DNA of 64,000 nt from Dysgonomonas sp. PF1-14 (GTDB lineage: Bacteria; Bacteroidota; Bacteroidia; Bacteroidales; Dysgonomonadaceae), in assembly GCF_029892965.1 (NCBI RefSeq), contig NZ_JARXWN010000018.1, positions 27,953 to 91,952 on the forward strand, given 5' to 3'. Below are positions 1 through 7,978 of this stretch, in pieces; the stretch's first letter is position 1, and each line of letters begins with the position of its first letter. The position numbers and the translations under genes were made by a program. The notes beneath the pieces are model-generated. The model did no database searches and was not told where the DNA came from. It saw only the letters and a program-made list of their open reading frames with translations.

Positions 1-136
1 TAAGAACAATTAAGGCTATAATAGTAATGCCCCTTCGTAATATCCATGAAGGGATACTTCCCATTATTTCCTGAAATTCTTCACTACGAAGTTCTATTTG
101 CTTATCAATATCTATTTTCTCGTCTATCTTACTCAT
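1..136 (-). CDS. HlyD-family secretion adaptor, N-terminal part only
   Basis: The minus strand opens with ATG at 134-136 and stays open to the window edge, giving 45 residues that begin MSKIDEKIDIDKQIELRSEE and run into a hydrophobic stretch (ITIIALIVL) that would be the single N-terminal membrane anchor. This layout, a charged cytoplasmic start followed by one transmembrane helix, is that of periplasmic adaptor (HlyD/membrane fusion) proteins that work with peptide ABC exporters. The start lies 9 bases after the stop of the C39 ABC transporter gene, so the two are almost certainly co-transcribed. The family call rests on this N-terminus and on context; the diagnostic barrel and lipoyl domains lie outside the window. 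Confidence 0.7.
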   Translation of the reverse strand, partial: MSKIDEKIDIDKQIELRSEEFQEIMGSIPSWILRRGITIIALIVL

Positions 137-145
137 ATAAATCGT

Positions 146-2359
146 CTACATTCCTAATTCCAGTTGATTCTTTACCAAAGTATAGTAGGCTCCTTTTTTA
201 TCAGTCAACTCTTTGTGCGAACCTTCTTCTATTATTTTACCCTTATCCATAACAACGATGTTATCTGCACTTTGAACCGTGCTTAAGCGATGGGCGACTA
301 TAATAACGGTTTTCCCTTTATAAAAGTTATTCAGATTATCTAATATTATCTTTTCGTTATTGGCATCCAATGCGTTTGTTGCTTCATCGAAAAATAGAAA
401 TTCAGGATTTTTATAAACTGCACGGGCAATTAGCAAGCGCTGACGTTGCCCTTGACTGATTCCATTTCCTTCCATACCTATTTTGGTGTTATATTTAAGA
501 GGTAACAATTCAATAAACTCTTTAATATTGGCAACTTCTACCGAACGAATTAAGCGTTGTTTATCTACATAGTCTTCCCCGACAGCAATATTATTAGCAA
601 TAGTATCAGAAAAAATAAAACCATCCTGCATTACAGCTCCGGATTTCTGTCTCCATAAATGAGGGTTAATATCATCAATAGGTATATCCTTTATTTTTAT
701 ATTTCCTTTGTTAGGTTCATAAAAGGCTAATAATAGCTTTATCAATGTTGTTTTTCCACTACCACTGGTTCCAACTATAGCTGTAACTTTGTTCTCTGGT
801 ATGGTTAAATTGATACCATCTAAAACATAGTTTCTATCTGCACCATCATAACTAAAATATAAATCTTCAATATGGATGGACTTATTTGAAGGAAGTTCAT
901 TAATCTTTGATTCTATTGTTTGTTCCTCATCCTCCTTATTATGGATTTCATTAAGGCGTTCAAGGCTGATTTTTGCATCTTGAGCTGCCTGAACAAACCC
1001 TATTACCTGCCCTATAGGGCCTGATAACTGTCCAATAATATAACTGACAGCCATCATCATTCCCAACGTCATATCTCCCTCAGTAACTGAACGGGCAGCG
1101 ATGAATGATATAAATAGGGAAGTTGTTTGAGTAAAAAAAACAGCACCAATTTGCTGATATTGCCCTAACGCAAGCCCTTTAATACTTATTTTAAATAGTT
1201 TGACTTGTATGCGTTCCCATTTCCAACGTTGTTGTTTCTCAGAGTTGTTGAGCTTTATTTCCTGCATGCCTGTTACAATCTGGACTAAGTTACTTTGCTC
1301 AGCAGAAGCCTGAGAGAAGCGTGCCATATCCAGTTTACGCCTATAACGAAGGAATAACAATATCCAAATAATGTATAGGATATTGCCCAATAAGAATATC
1401 GCTAATATTACCAGATTATAATAGGCTAAAATAATAGCGAAAATGATAAAATTAACAAAGGAAAATAGAGTCATTAATGTAGAACCAGTTAAAAACGATT
1501 CAATTCGATTGTTATCTCCAATACGTTGCATTATATCTCCGACATTCTTTGTATCGAAGAAACGAATTGGTAGCCGCATAAGCTTGGCTAAAAAATCTGA
1601 TATAAGGGATATACTTATGCGGGTATTAACATGAAGTGTTATCCAATTACGTATAAATTCTACGGATAATTGGGTAATAAACAATACCAGTTGAGCAATA
1701 AGTATTAAGGTAATAAAATTCAAATTACTATTACCAATCCCTTGGTCTACTACAGCTTGAGTCAGGAATGGCAGTATTAAAGATAAAATACTACCAACCA
1801 GCAATCCGATTACCAGCTGTATGATCTGCGATTTATACGGCTTCAAATATCGAAGAAAATAACTAAGATTCTTATCAGAATCATCAAAACCATTATCTTG
1901 TGTATAAAAATAGGGAGAAGGTTCTAATAATAAGGCTGAACCCGTATCTTCTCCGGCCAAACGTGAACTGATCCAGCACTTTAGAAATTCAGATTTATTC
2001 AATGTATACTTTTCACCAACCGGATCAGATATTTTTACTTCATATTCACCATTCTTTATTTTACGTATATTATAGCATACCACAAAATGATTTTGGTTCC
2101 AATGAAGGATACAAGGCAATGGCTTTTCAGTAACGAGTTGTTCGAATGTAATCTTAACACCATTAGTACGAAAGCCTATTGACTCTGCTGCATCACTAAT
2201 ACCTAACATTGAGACACCTTCGCGTGTAATAAAACTTTTTTCACGCAGGCATTGAATACTGAAGCTCCGCCCATAATACTTTGCTATCATGCGTAAGCAT
2301 GTTGGACCACAGTCCATAGCATCTAATTGCTGGTATGAAGGGAAAGAAAACTTAACCAT
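146..2359 (-). CDS. Peptidase C39-containing ABC transporter (bacteriocin/RiPP exporter)
   Basis: This 737-residue protein has three parts. Residues 1-150 are a C39 cysteine peptidase: catalytic Cys in MDCGPTCLRM, His in NHFVVCY, Asp in ISDPVG. Residues about 165-450 are the six-helix ABC membrane domain. Residues about 500-735 are the ATPase, with Walker A GTSGSGKTT, signature ISQGQRQRL, Walker B FLFFDEA and switch His in IIVAHR. Such proteins cut the leader of a precursor peptide after Gly-Gly and export the core through the inner membrane. The gene sits downstream of a precursor with a Gly-Gly motif and directly before an HlyD-type adaptor, the expected pair. All catalytic motifs are intact. 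ATG at 2357-2359 gives a normal C39 N-terminus. Confidence 0.93.
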   Translation of the reverse strand: MVKFSFPSYQQLDAMDCGPTCLRMIAKYYGRSFSIQCLREKSFITREGVSMLGISDAAESIGFRTNGVKITFEQLVTEKPLPCILHWNQNHFVVCYNIRKIKNGEYEVKISDPVGEKYTLNKSEFLKCWISSRLAGEDTGSALLLEPSPYFYTQDNGFDDSDKNLSYFLRYLKPYKSQIIQLVIGLLVGSILSLILPFLTQAVVDQGIGNSNLNFITLILIAQLVLFITQLSVEFIRNWITLHVNTRISISLISDFLAKLMRLPIRFFDTKNVGDIMQRIGDNNRIESFLTGSTLMTLFSFVNFIIFAIILAYYNLVILAIFLLGNILYIIWILLFLRYRRKLDMARFSQASAEQSNLVQIVTGMQEIKLNNSEKQQRWKWERIQVKLFKISIKGLALGQYQQIGAVFFTQTTSLFISFIAARSVTEGDMTLGMMMAVSYIIGQLSGPIGQVIGFVQAAQDAKISLERLNEIHNKEDEEQTIESKINELPSNKSIHIEDLYFSYDGADRNYVLDGINLTIPENKVTAIVGTSGSGKTTLIKLLLAFYEPNKGNIKIKDIPIDDINPHLWRQKSGAVMQDGFIFSDTIANNIAVGEDYVDKQRLIRSVEVANIKEFIELLPLKYNTKIGMEGNGISQGQRQRLLIARAVYKNPEFLFFDEATNALDANNEKIILDNLNNFYKGKTVIIVAHRLSTVQSADNIVVMDKGKIIEEGSHKELTDKKGAYYTLVKNQLELGM

Positions 2360-2385
2360 ACATAATTAATTTACCTATAATCAAT

Positions 2386-3645
2386 CTAAAAAATGGTTTT
2401 GAGATTACACAAATTATTTTTATTCATAACAAATTCATAATTTGATGGGGGAGGACATAAATATTGGAATACACAGTTGTTACATGGCTCATTATCCCTA
2501 ATCTTTCGCCATGCTGTATTTTTATCTAATTCATTATATATAATTTCAAGTAATGTAATACTATTAAGGTTACCAATAGCGTCTGTATTCATATTCGATT
2601 TTACGGTTCCATCAGGAAATAAATATAACTTTCCAAAGTTGTTTGAATTTAATTTTTGATTACAAAATATAGTTCTGAAAGAAATGATATTCGCTAAAAT
2701 ATCTTCTTTTTCCATACATATATATTCTTGAAAAAACAATTTATTATTCCCTGTATATATAGGAACAATATCATATTGATTTAAATGAGAAAATCTTTTC
2801 TCTATTTCTCTATATTGAGATTCATTTTCTATTAAAAAGTGAAATATATTATTTGTCTCATTATTTATCAGGAAGTCCTCGAATTCTTTTTCTATAGGAA
2901 AAGAAACTATAATATCATTTATTAAATTAGTGTTATCAGATAAGAAGAATTCATTTTTACTGAAATTCTGATAATGAGCCCATATATGAAATTCAAAATC
3001 AAATTTATATTCATCTATCAACTGTAACAATCTCTTGAGATCATTGTATTTCGAAATATCTCCACCCATGATATTTATTTTTTTCAATAGAGAGTATTTC
3101 AGGTTTTCGAACAGGGCCCTTATTAAATCAATACTCAAATTATTTATTGAGGTTGTTTTATAACATGATTTGGTTTGTTTATAGTATATATCACAATTAG
3201 GACACTCTAATTCACAAGAATTATTTACATAGATATTAAGTTCATTAATGTAAGTTAGAAGATCCTCACCTATTGTGAATTTTCCTTCTACCTTTAAACG
3301 TTCAATATCCTTTTGTAAATTTAATATAGGTATAAAATTAACGAACATGGTATCAGAGCCTAGCTCATTTTGTTCTATTAGATTACCAAACTCATATTCA
3401 ATGACTCTTTTAATAAAAGAGGAAAGTGATTTTTCCTGAATTTCATTGTTATTTAATTCTGCTATTCCCAAATTAGCTGGAACATACATACGTTCAATTA
3501 CCTCTAGGCATACAGATGATTCTGATTCAATACATAGCCCGGTTTTAGTGTTGTAAAGTAAGAATAAATTACTCTTGCTTTTGGCATAATAGATGTGAGG
3601 AAATAAGTAAAACTTATACTTTTTATTTGAGTTTTTCATATTCAT
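2386..3645 (-). CDS. Radical SAM-like partner protein of GG-Bacteroidales peptide system
   Basis: This 419-residue protein follows the radical SAM maturase with a 4-base overlap (ATGA), which implies translational coupling. It has a CELECPNC motif (CxxxCxxC) near residue 145 and a C-terminal cysteine cluster (EPCNNCVFQYLCPP, later NNLCNL) like a SPASM region. Position and architecture match the TIGR04150 'pseudo-rSAM' partner of GG-Bacteroidales peptide systems. Many relatives of such partners are thought to have lost the iron-sulfur motif; here CxxxCxxC is kept, so it may bind a [4Fe-4S] cluster. The rest of the protein is divergent and AT-rich (many Asn, Lys, Ile). A role as second maturase or as chaperone for the main maturase is inference. 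Confidence 0.75.
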   Translation of the reverse strand: MNMKNSNKKYKFYLFPHIYYAKSKSNLFLLYNTKTGLCIESESSVCLEVIERMYVPANLGIAELNNNEIQEKSLSSFIKRVIEYEFGNLIEQNELGSDTMFVNFIPILNLQKDIERLKVEGKFTIGEDLLTYINELNIYVNNSCELECPNCDIYYKQTKSCYKTTSINNLSIDLIRALFENLKYSLLKKINIMGGDISKYNDLKRLLQLIDEYKFDFEFHIWAHYQNFSKNEFFLSDNTNLINDIIVSFPIEKEFEDFLINNETNNIFHFLIENESQYREIEKRFSHLNQYDIVPIYTGNNKLFFQEYICMEKEDILANIISFRTIFCNQKLNSNNFGKLYLFPDGTVKSNMNTDAIGNLNSITLLEIIYNELDKNTAWRKIRDNEPCNNCVFQYLCPPPSNYEFVMNKNNLCNLKTIF

Positions 3646-4901
3646 TTAACGATTACTTCAGTCATGATTTTATAATAAGCATCTGGATGATTTGCAAAAA
3701 AAGCAAGTTGATTATTCCTATATTCTTCATATACTTCTTTTGACATAAATCTATGGCATGCTACTTTATTCTGGTCTATATCAGGTATGTAAAAAATACA
3801 TTGAGAACATGCCTGTTTATTGTAACATGATTTACATTGTGTATCCAATTTTTTATAATAATTATTATATTTTTTAGCGATATATTCAAAGTCAATATTT
3901 GTACTGTTATCTGATAATTGACCAAGTGCAAATTTATGATCTACACGTTCACATGGTAATATTTTTCCATTAACTGTCACATACACTTTTCTCCCAAAAG
4001 GAATACATGTACCAGTAGGAATTATATATGACCTTTTACGCCCTAGGAGTAATTCATTATAGTCTTTGTAGACAAATTCATTATATTGCTGAAGAAAAAT
4101 GGACGCTGAATAATATGCTCCCGATTTCATAAACATATCTTCTTCTATTTTTTTCGAATGCTTTGATAGGCGTAGGCTTTCAGCAGAGTTATTATATATA
4201 TTTAAAAATTGTACTTTCATTTCGCGACGGACCCCCATATCATTTAATTCGCTAATAATAGGATTTTTGTTATACTTATTTTTAAAAAATGTATAAATAC
4301 CTTCTACAGAATTGAGGTTATGCAAAACTGAGCTGAAATTTACCTTTTGTTCAAAATATTCGGGATATTTCTCTCTTAAAAGATTCACATTATCTGTTAT
4401 TTTCTTGAAAGCAGGATGGCCAGCCAAATCAATACGGTATGCAGTTCCAGCTTCATCTCCGTCTAGACTTATTAAAAGATTAAAATTTTTCTGAACCAGA
4501 TAATCCATGTACTTATTAAGCAAAGTAGCATTTGTCGTTATCGAAAAAGTGAAAACTCTTGTTCTACAATTTAACTCATTGTTGATATAATCAACAATTT
4601 TTTCTATAAAGTGCATATTTAATAGAGGTTCTCCTCCATAAAAGCTAACATAAATATCTTTCTTGTAGGATTTATTAAGGGGAGACTCCCAAAGTCTTTT
4701 TAAGTAATCCAGAAAAGTAATAGCTTTTTGAGTAGACAGAACATTATTCTTTCTTTCATCATAATCAGAATAAATATCTCCATATGCACAATAAGTACAT
4801 TTAAGATTACAAGCATCAGTAACTTCAAATGTTATTTGAGGTGTATTAGCTAAAGCTATTTCAACATCTCTCGCTTTCAAATATGTTATAGTTTTATTCA
4901 T
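3642..4901 (-). CDS. Radical SAM/SPASM peptide maturase, GG-Bacteroidales system
   Basis: This 419-residue radical SAM enzyme has the cluster-binding motif CNLKCTYC near residue 31, the SAM-binding FYGGEPLLN region near residue 90, and a C-terminal SPASM domain with cysteines in GTCIPFGRK, ILPCERV and QCKSCYNKQACSQC, ending VACHRF. SPASM enzymes of this layout install thioether or other crosslinks on ribosomal peptides. Together with the nearby precursor (MKKLKK..., Gly-Gly leader) it fits the TIGR04148 peptide maturase family. The likely substrates are the Cys residues of the precursor core, but the chemistry is inferred. The gene is 49 bases downstream of the retropepsin-like lipoprotein gene and overlaps the next gene by 4 bases. 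Confidence 0.88.
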   Translation of the reverse strand: MNKTITYLKARDVEIALANTPQITFEVTDACNLKCTYCAYGDIYSDYDERKNNVLSTQKAITFLDYLKRLWESPLNKSYKKDIYVSFYGGEPLLNMHFIEKIVDYINNELNCRTRVFTFSITTNATLLNKYMDYLVQKNFNLLISLDGDEAGTAYRIDLAGHPAFKKITDNVNLLREKYPEYFEQKVNFSSVLHNLNSVEGIYTFFKNKYNKNPIISELNDMGVRREMKVQFLNIYNNSAESLRLSKHSKKIEEDMFMKSGAYYSASIFLQQYNEFVYKDYNELLLGRKRSYIIPTGTCIPFGRKVYVTVNGKILPCERVDHKFALGQLSDNSTNIDFEYIAKKYNNYYKKLDTQCKSCYNKQACSQCIFYIPDIDQNKVACHRFMSKEVYEEYRNNQLAFFANHPDAYYKIMTEVIVK

Positions 4902-4950
4902 CTCATTCTTTAGTTTGGAACCTATAATGTTTTTCCTTAATTTGAGTTAG

Positions 4951-6180
4951 TTATTCTAAGATAATTAATGTACCATCTGCTTTCTTTATTGTCAAACATT
5001 GAGCCTGTTTAAATAACAATGTAATATCATCTGCATCCAACTTATAATCAATTGGCTTTCTATCAATTTCAATTACTTTATCAATAGGTCTCACATTTTT
5101 TATATATCCCTCTCGTTTTTCAATAAGTTGTTTCACATAGATATGATCGACACTATCTTTATTTTGCTTGTTTCGTTTTAGATATAGAGTTATACCCCAT
5201 TTATCATATGGATTATTTTTTAAATGAGGGACAGTATCTTTTGGTAATTGATAATAATGAAAAGTTGAAGATCTTTCATCAAACGCAATATTGTATTCAG
5301 AAAAAAAATCCATCCCAAGCAACCCATCAAGATTCAAATTTTCAGAAAAATATACACTCATATTTGTAGAGTCAATATCTCCCCAGTTTACAGTTACTCC
5401 CTCTAAAGAAATTACCGAATACAACACATTTGCGTTTTCTCCATCAGTAGCAATAGTTTTATCATATGGTAAATATTTATGCTTTTCGATAAATTTACTA
5501 TTAAGCATTATTCCTGCCTGAAAACCAAGATCAAAACCAAATAAGCCAGAAACATTAACAGTAGTATCCTTTGTATGTATCTTGAAAGAAATGATCGCAG
5601 ATGGTATATTGTTAAATCCACCTTTTTTATACTCTAATGTATTTTGTGGATATTGTAAACTGTCTAGTAATGCAATATACTTTTCTTTATCATTTACATT
5701 TATGATCTTCTTTTTAGAAAGAAGGTTCATAGGTAAAATATTCAAACCATGAGTAAGAATACATTTTTCTATCAAGATAGTATCATTATGAATTTTCACT
5801 TTTAAAGGTTTATCCGGATCAATTATTCCTTCATACGCCTTAAGCATTCTCTCTGGTGTTTGTAATAGAATTTGTTTACCTGTTGTGATGGGTAATTGAT
5901 CGTTCGCAGCCTGCAAAGAATCTATTAAAAATGTTTTTGCTCCACTATCAAGGAAAAAATCATTTTTTGATGTTCCTATAATATTATCATTCTCATCCAA
6001 ATATGTCAAGGGAATATAAAAATATCCATATTCATATCTTGCAGGAATTATATAGGCATCAATATCATCACAAAATAGAGATAGATATTTTTTCTCACTT
6101 TGAGGAATATTTTCTTGTTTTGGGGAATATGAACATGAAACTAAAATAAAGAAAATGATGTAAATACTATTTTTACTCAT
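4951..6180 (-). CDS. Retropepsin-like aspartyl protease lipoprotein
   Basis: The 409-residue product starts with a lipoprotein signal (MSKNSIYIIFFILVSC, lipobox LVSC), so it is probably anchored on the periplasmic side or outer membrane. It carries two aspartyl-protease-like repeats: FFLDSGAKTFLID near residue 75, and a second half with FGFDLGFQAG and DGLLGMDFFSEYNIAF. The C-terminus (about 350-409) resembles a PDZ-like tail with VIEIDRKPIDY. The gene lies between the precursor and the radical SAM gene, so a role in processing, immunity or degradation of the exported peptide is possible but unproven. Retropepsin-like lipoproteins are also common elsewhere in Bacteroidota, so its membership in the pathway rests on gene order. 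Confidence 0.75.
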   Translation of the reverse strand: MSKNSIYIIFFILVSCSYSPKQENIPQSEKKYLSLFCDDIDAYIIPARYEYGYFYIPLTYLDENDNIIGTSKNDFFLDSGAKTFLIDSLQAANDQLPITTGKQILLQTPERMLKAYEGIIDPDKPLKVKIHNDTILIEKCILTHGLNILPMNLLSKKKIINVNDKEKYIALLDSLQYPQNTLEYKKGGFNNIPSAIISFKIHTKDTTVNVSGLFGFDLGFQAGIMLNSKFIEKHKYLPYDKTIATDGENANVLYSVISLEGVTVNWGDIDSTNMSVYFSENLNLDGLLGMDFFSEYNIAFDERSSTFHYYQLPKDTVPHLKNNPYDKWGITLYLKRNKQNKDSVDHIYVKQLIEKREGYIKNVRPIDKVIEIDRKPIDYKLDADDITLLFKQAQCLTIKKADGTLIILE

Positions 6181-6372
6181 ATAATTTTGTTTTTCAAGTT
6201 TTCGGATAATTTTCTGTTAGGGAAAGAAAATCACTGTTTTTAAACGTCATCAACGCCAATGGATTTGTCTTTTGACTTTTCAACCTATGGAACCTGTTCC
6301 CTAGTATTCGAGTTTTATATAGATGTTAATGAATATAAACACAGCAAATTATTATCAATATTGTTATAATGA

Positions 6373-6424
6373 GGGTGTACTAAGGATTATTTCTTATCAA
6401 AGAAATACTCTCCCAGCAACACCC
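6373..6424 (-). terminator. Nested stem-loop between precursor gene and downstream genes
   Basis: Just 3' of the precursor gene the sequence forms an inner 8-bp stem (TATTTCTT/AAGAAATA, 6388-6395 with 6400-6407, loop of 4) inside an outer GGGTGT/ACACCC pair (6373-6378 with 6419-6424). There is no strong T-run, so it looks more like an attenuator or mRNA 3'-end stabiliser than a full terminator. Such structures often let a precursor be expressed above its processing enzymes. Confidence 0.45.
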
Positions 6425-6438
6425 CCATGTCGTACAGG

Positions 6439-6723
6439 TTATTTATATCTACCCATCGCCGAAGCAGAAATAATTTCTATTACTCCTGGACTAACATAAC
6501 GCCATTTTACGTCACTGGATATCCAATCATTATATCCACCATAACTAGTCTTTCCATAAGAACCATTGGTACACATATTAACTGCTGAGGCTGATCCCCC
6601 AGAAGAGGAATAATGACACCCACACCCACAAATACTATAACCGCCTTTGAGCTCATTCATCTCAATGTCAGTTAAACTTTTTAACGCTAAAGAATTCAGT
6701 TTTAGCTTTTTTAGTTTTTTCAT
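6439..6723 (-). CDS. GG-Bacteroidales family natural product precursor peptide
   Basis: This 94-residue peptide has a basic, Leu-rich leader (MKKLKKLKLNSLALKSL) with an acidic ending EMNELKGG; the double glycine is at residues 27-28. This is the signature of the GG-Bacteroidales precursor family (TIGR04149). The core (29-94) begins YSICGCGCHYSSSGGS and is rich in Gly, Ser and Tyr with four cysteines (CGCGCH plus NMCTN), good targets for radical SAM crosslinking and C39 export. At 66 residues the core is long for a RiPP. The gene lies between the LanC-like gene and the protease gene, within the one-strand cluster. Only one intact precursor is visible. Confidence 0.88.
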   Translation of the reverse strand: MKKLKKLKLNSLALKSLTDIEMNELKGGYSICGCGCHYSSSGGSASAVNMCTNGSYGKTSYGGYNDWISSDVKWRYVSPGVIEIISASAMGRYK

Positions 6724-6734
6724 AACAATTAGTT

Positions 6735-6836
6735 TTAATTATTGCCTACTCTATGTAAATCGCTTTTTCGGCATCCAGCATTTTTTAGTTCTGTATCAGA
6801 CAATGCCTTTATACTATTTAATATAGAATAATGTAC
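6735..6836 (-). pseudogene. Leader-like short reading frame, possible decayed second precursor
   Basis: In the gap between the LanC-like gene and the precursor gene, one frame reads SILNSIKALSDTELKNAGCR and on to a stop at 6735-6737. Its spacing of hydrophobic and acidic residues resembles the precursor leader nearby (LNSLALKSLTDIEMNELKGG), with AGC where Gly-Gly would be. No ATG opens the frame; a TTG at 6837-6839 is the only plausible start, and the 5' part overlaps the end of the LanC-like gene. It could be a remnant of a second precursor, a tiny second precursor, or chance. The resemblance is by eye only. Confidence 0.3.
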
Positions 6837-7590
6837 CAAATCCAGCTAATCCTTTATGTAAGCCTAATGCTTGATAGTGAATATTTTTTATTATTTCATT
6901 TGTTTCCAAACAAATAATTTCCTCTTCGCCATCTGTAATAGTTTGTCTTTTTTTACAATAAATTAAATTCTCCCAATTTAGATATGTATTCTTATGATTT
7001 GGAAATTTCTTTAATAACAACCGGCATCTCTCTTGATCATCCACATGTCCAATCTTGATTAACTGTGTGAGAAAAAAAACAATAGAATTTTTATAAATAT
7101 GAGGCAGTGTTTCTATAGGAACAGATGGAAGAAACGTTTCCAATTCATATAAAGTATTTGATAAATCTTCCTTCAAGCCTCTAGCTGTAAAATAAAGTCC
7201 TTTTGAAAACAATGGGATTTTTTCGTCCAAATCTTCTAAAAACTGTTTTGTTGTTATTTCGCGTACCGCATCATCTATATCGTCGAATAAATCACTTTCT
7301 GCAACTACATACTGTTCCTGTACCAAATAATTTAATCCCCATCCAATACCAGGTAATCCTTCAGCAAAAAACATTGATGCATCATCATTTACCTGGCTGT
7401 AAATCTTATCCAATAGCGATTCAGCTAATGCCTCATATTGAGAGTTGTTTGAATATCGAGCATACTGATATAAAAATATAGTTACTCCCATTCTCCCTGT
7501 TAATAAACTATTGGATGGTATGCATTGAACCGTGATACTAATAGTATTTGCTATTTCTTGTAAAATTCTGGTGTTACTCATATTACTCAT
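6814..7590 (-). CDS. LanC-like protein (short, possibly truncated)
   Basis: About 258 residues from ATG at 7588-7590 (MSNMSNTRILQEIANTIS). Typical LanC-fold motifs are present: LLTGRMGVTIFLYQYAR near the start, EGLPGIGWGLNYL in the middle, and GLHKGLAGFGTLFYIK at the very end. Full LanC cyclases are around 400 residues and bind zinc through Cys-Cys-His near the C-terminus; this protein stops before that region and shows no such ligands. It may be a truncated cyclase, or a short helical-barrel partner peculiar to Bacteroidota peptide clusters. The chosen start overlaps the preceding glycosyltransferase frame by 8 bases; a longer start at 7635 would overlap more and is less likely. Confidence 0.65.
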   Translation of the reverse strand: MSNMSNTRILQEIANTISITVQCIPSNSLLTGRMGVTIFLYQYARYSNNSQYEALAESLLDKIYSQVNDDASMFFAEGLPGIGWGLNYLVQEQYVVAESDLFDDIDDAVREITTKQFLEDLDEKIPLFSKGLYFTARGLKEDLSNTLYELETFLPSVPIETLPHIYKNSIVFFLTQLIKIGHVDDQERCRLLLKKFPNHKNTYLNWENLIYCKKRQTITDGEEEIICLETNEIIKNIHYQALGLHKGLAGFGTLFYIK

Positions 7591-7978
7591 TTTTGTGTGA
7601 TTGCTTAAAAGCGATAACTCTACGGAAAAAATCAATTAAATCTTTTACATGGAAATCGAAACTGAAAGAAAGCCTATTAGATAATATATTATTCTGTAAT
7701 TTTTCCATTTGTATTTTATCATATAACTGACCAGCTAGGTCCTCATAATGCTTAAAAAATATTCCAACATTCATTTTCTGAAGGTAAGATTGAGTTGCAA
7801 CTATATGCCCATCATTATTCTTTTGTATCATAGGTATGCCCCCTGCAGCCAGTACACTCATCCGGGCAGGCATATTTAGATCATCCCATGTTAAAAGAGC
7901 AAATTCGCCGTTGTTCCTACTTTCAAAACAATGTAACCAGCCTGCGTCATACTGTGAGAATTCTTTAGTCCAATGCTC
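7583..7978 (-). pseudogene. C-terminal remnant of the glycosyltransferase, cut off by an in-frame stop
   Basis: Directly after the TAA at 7979-7981 the same frame stays open for 131 codons: EHWTKEFSQYDAGWLHCFES, then an Arg/Asn-Gly-Glu stretch, then MPARMSVLAAGGIPMIQ and a helical tail ending FKQSHKNE. AGGIPMI is the kind of motif found near the end of GT4/CgeB-like glycosyltransferases, so this is the missing end of the upstream protein. No frameshift is needed; only the TAA separates the two parts. Either the gene is inactivated, the base is a sequencing error, or the stop is read through. An internal ATG at 7873 could start a separate fragment, but that is unlikely to be functional. Confidence 0.7.
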
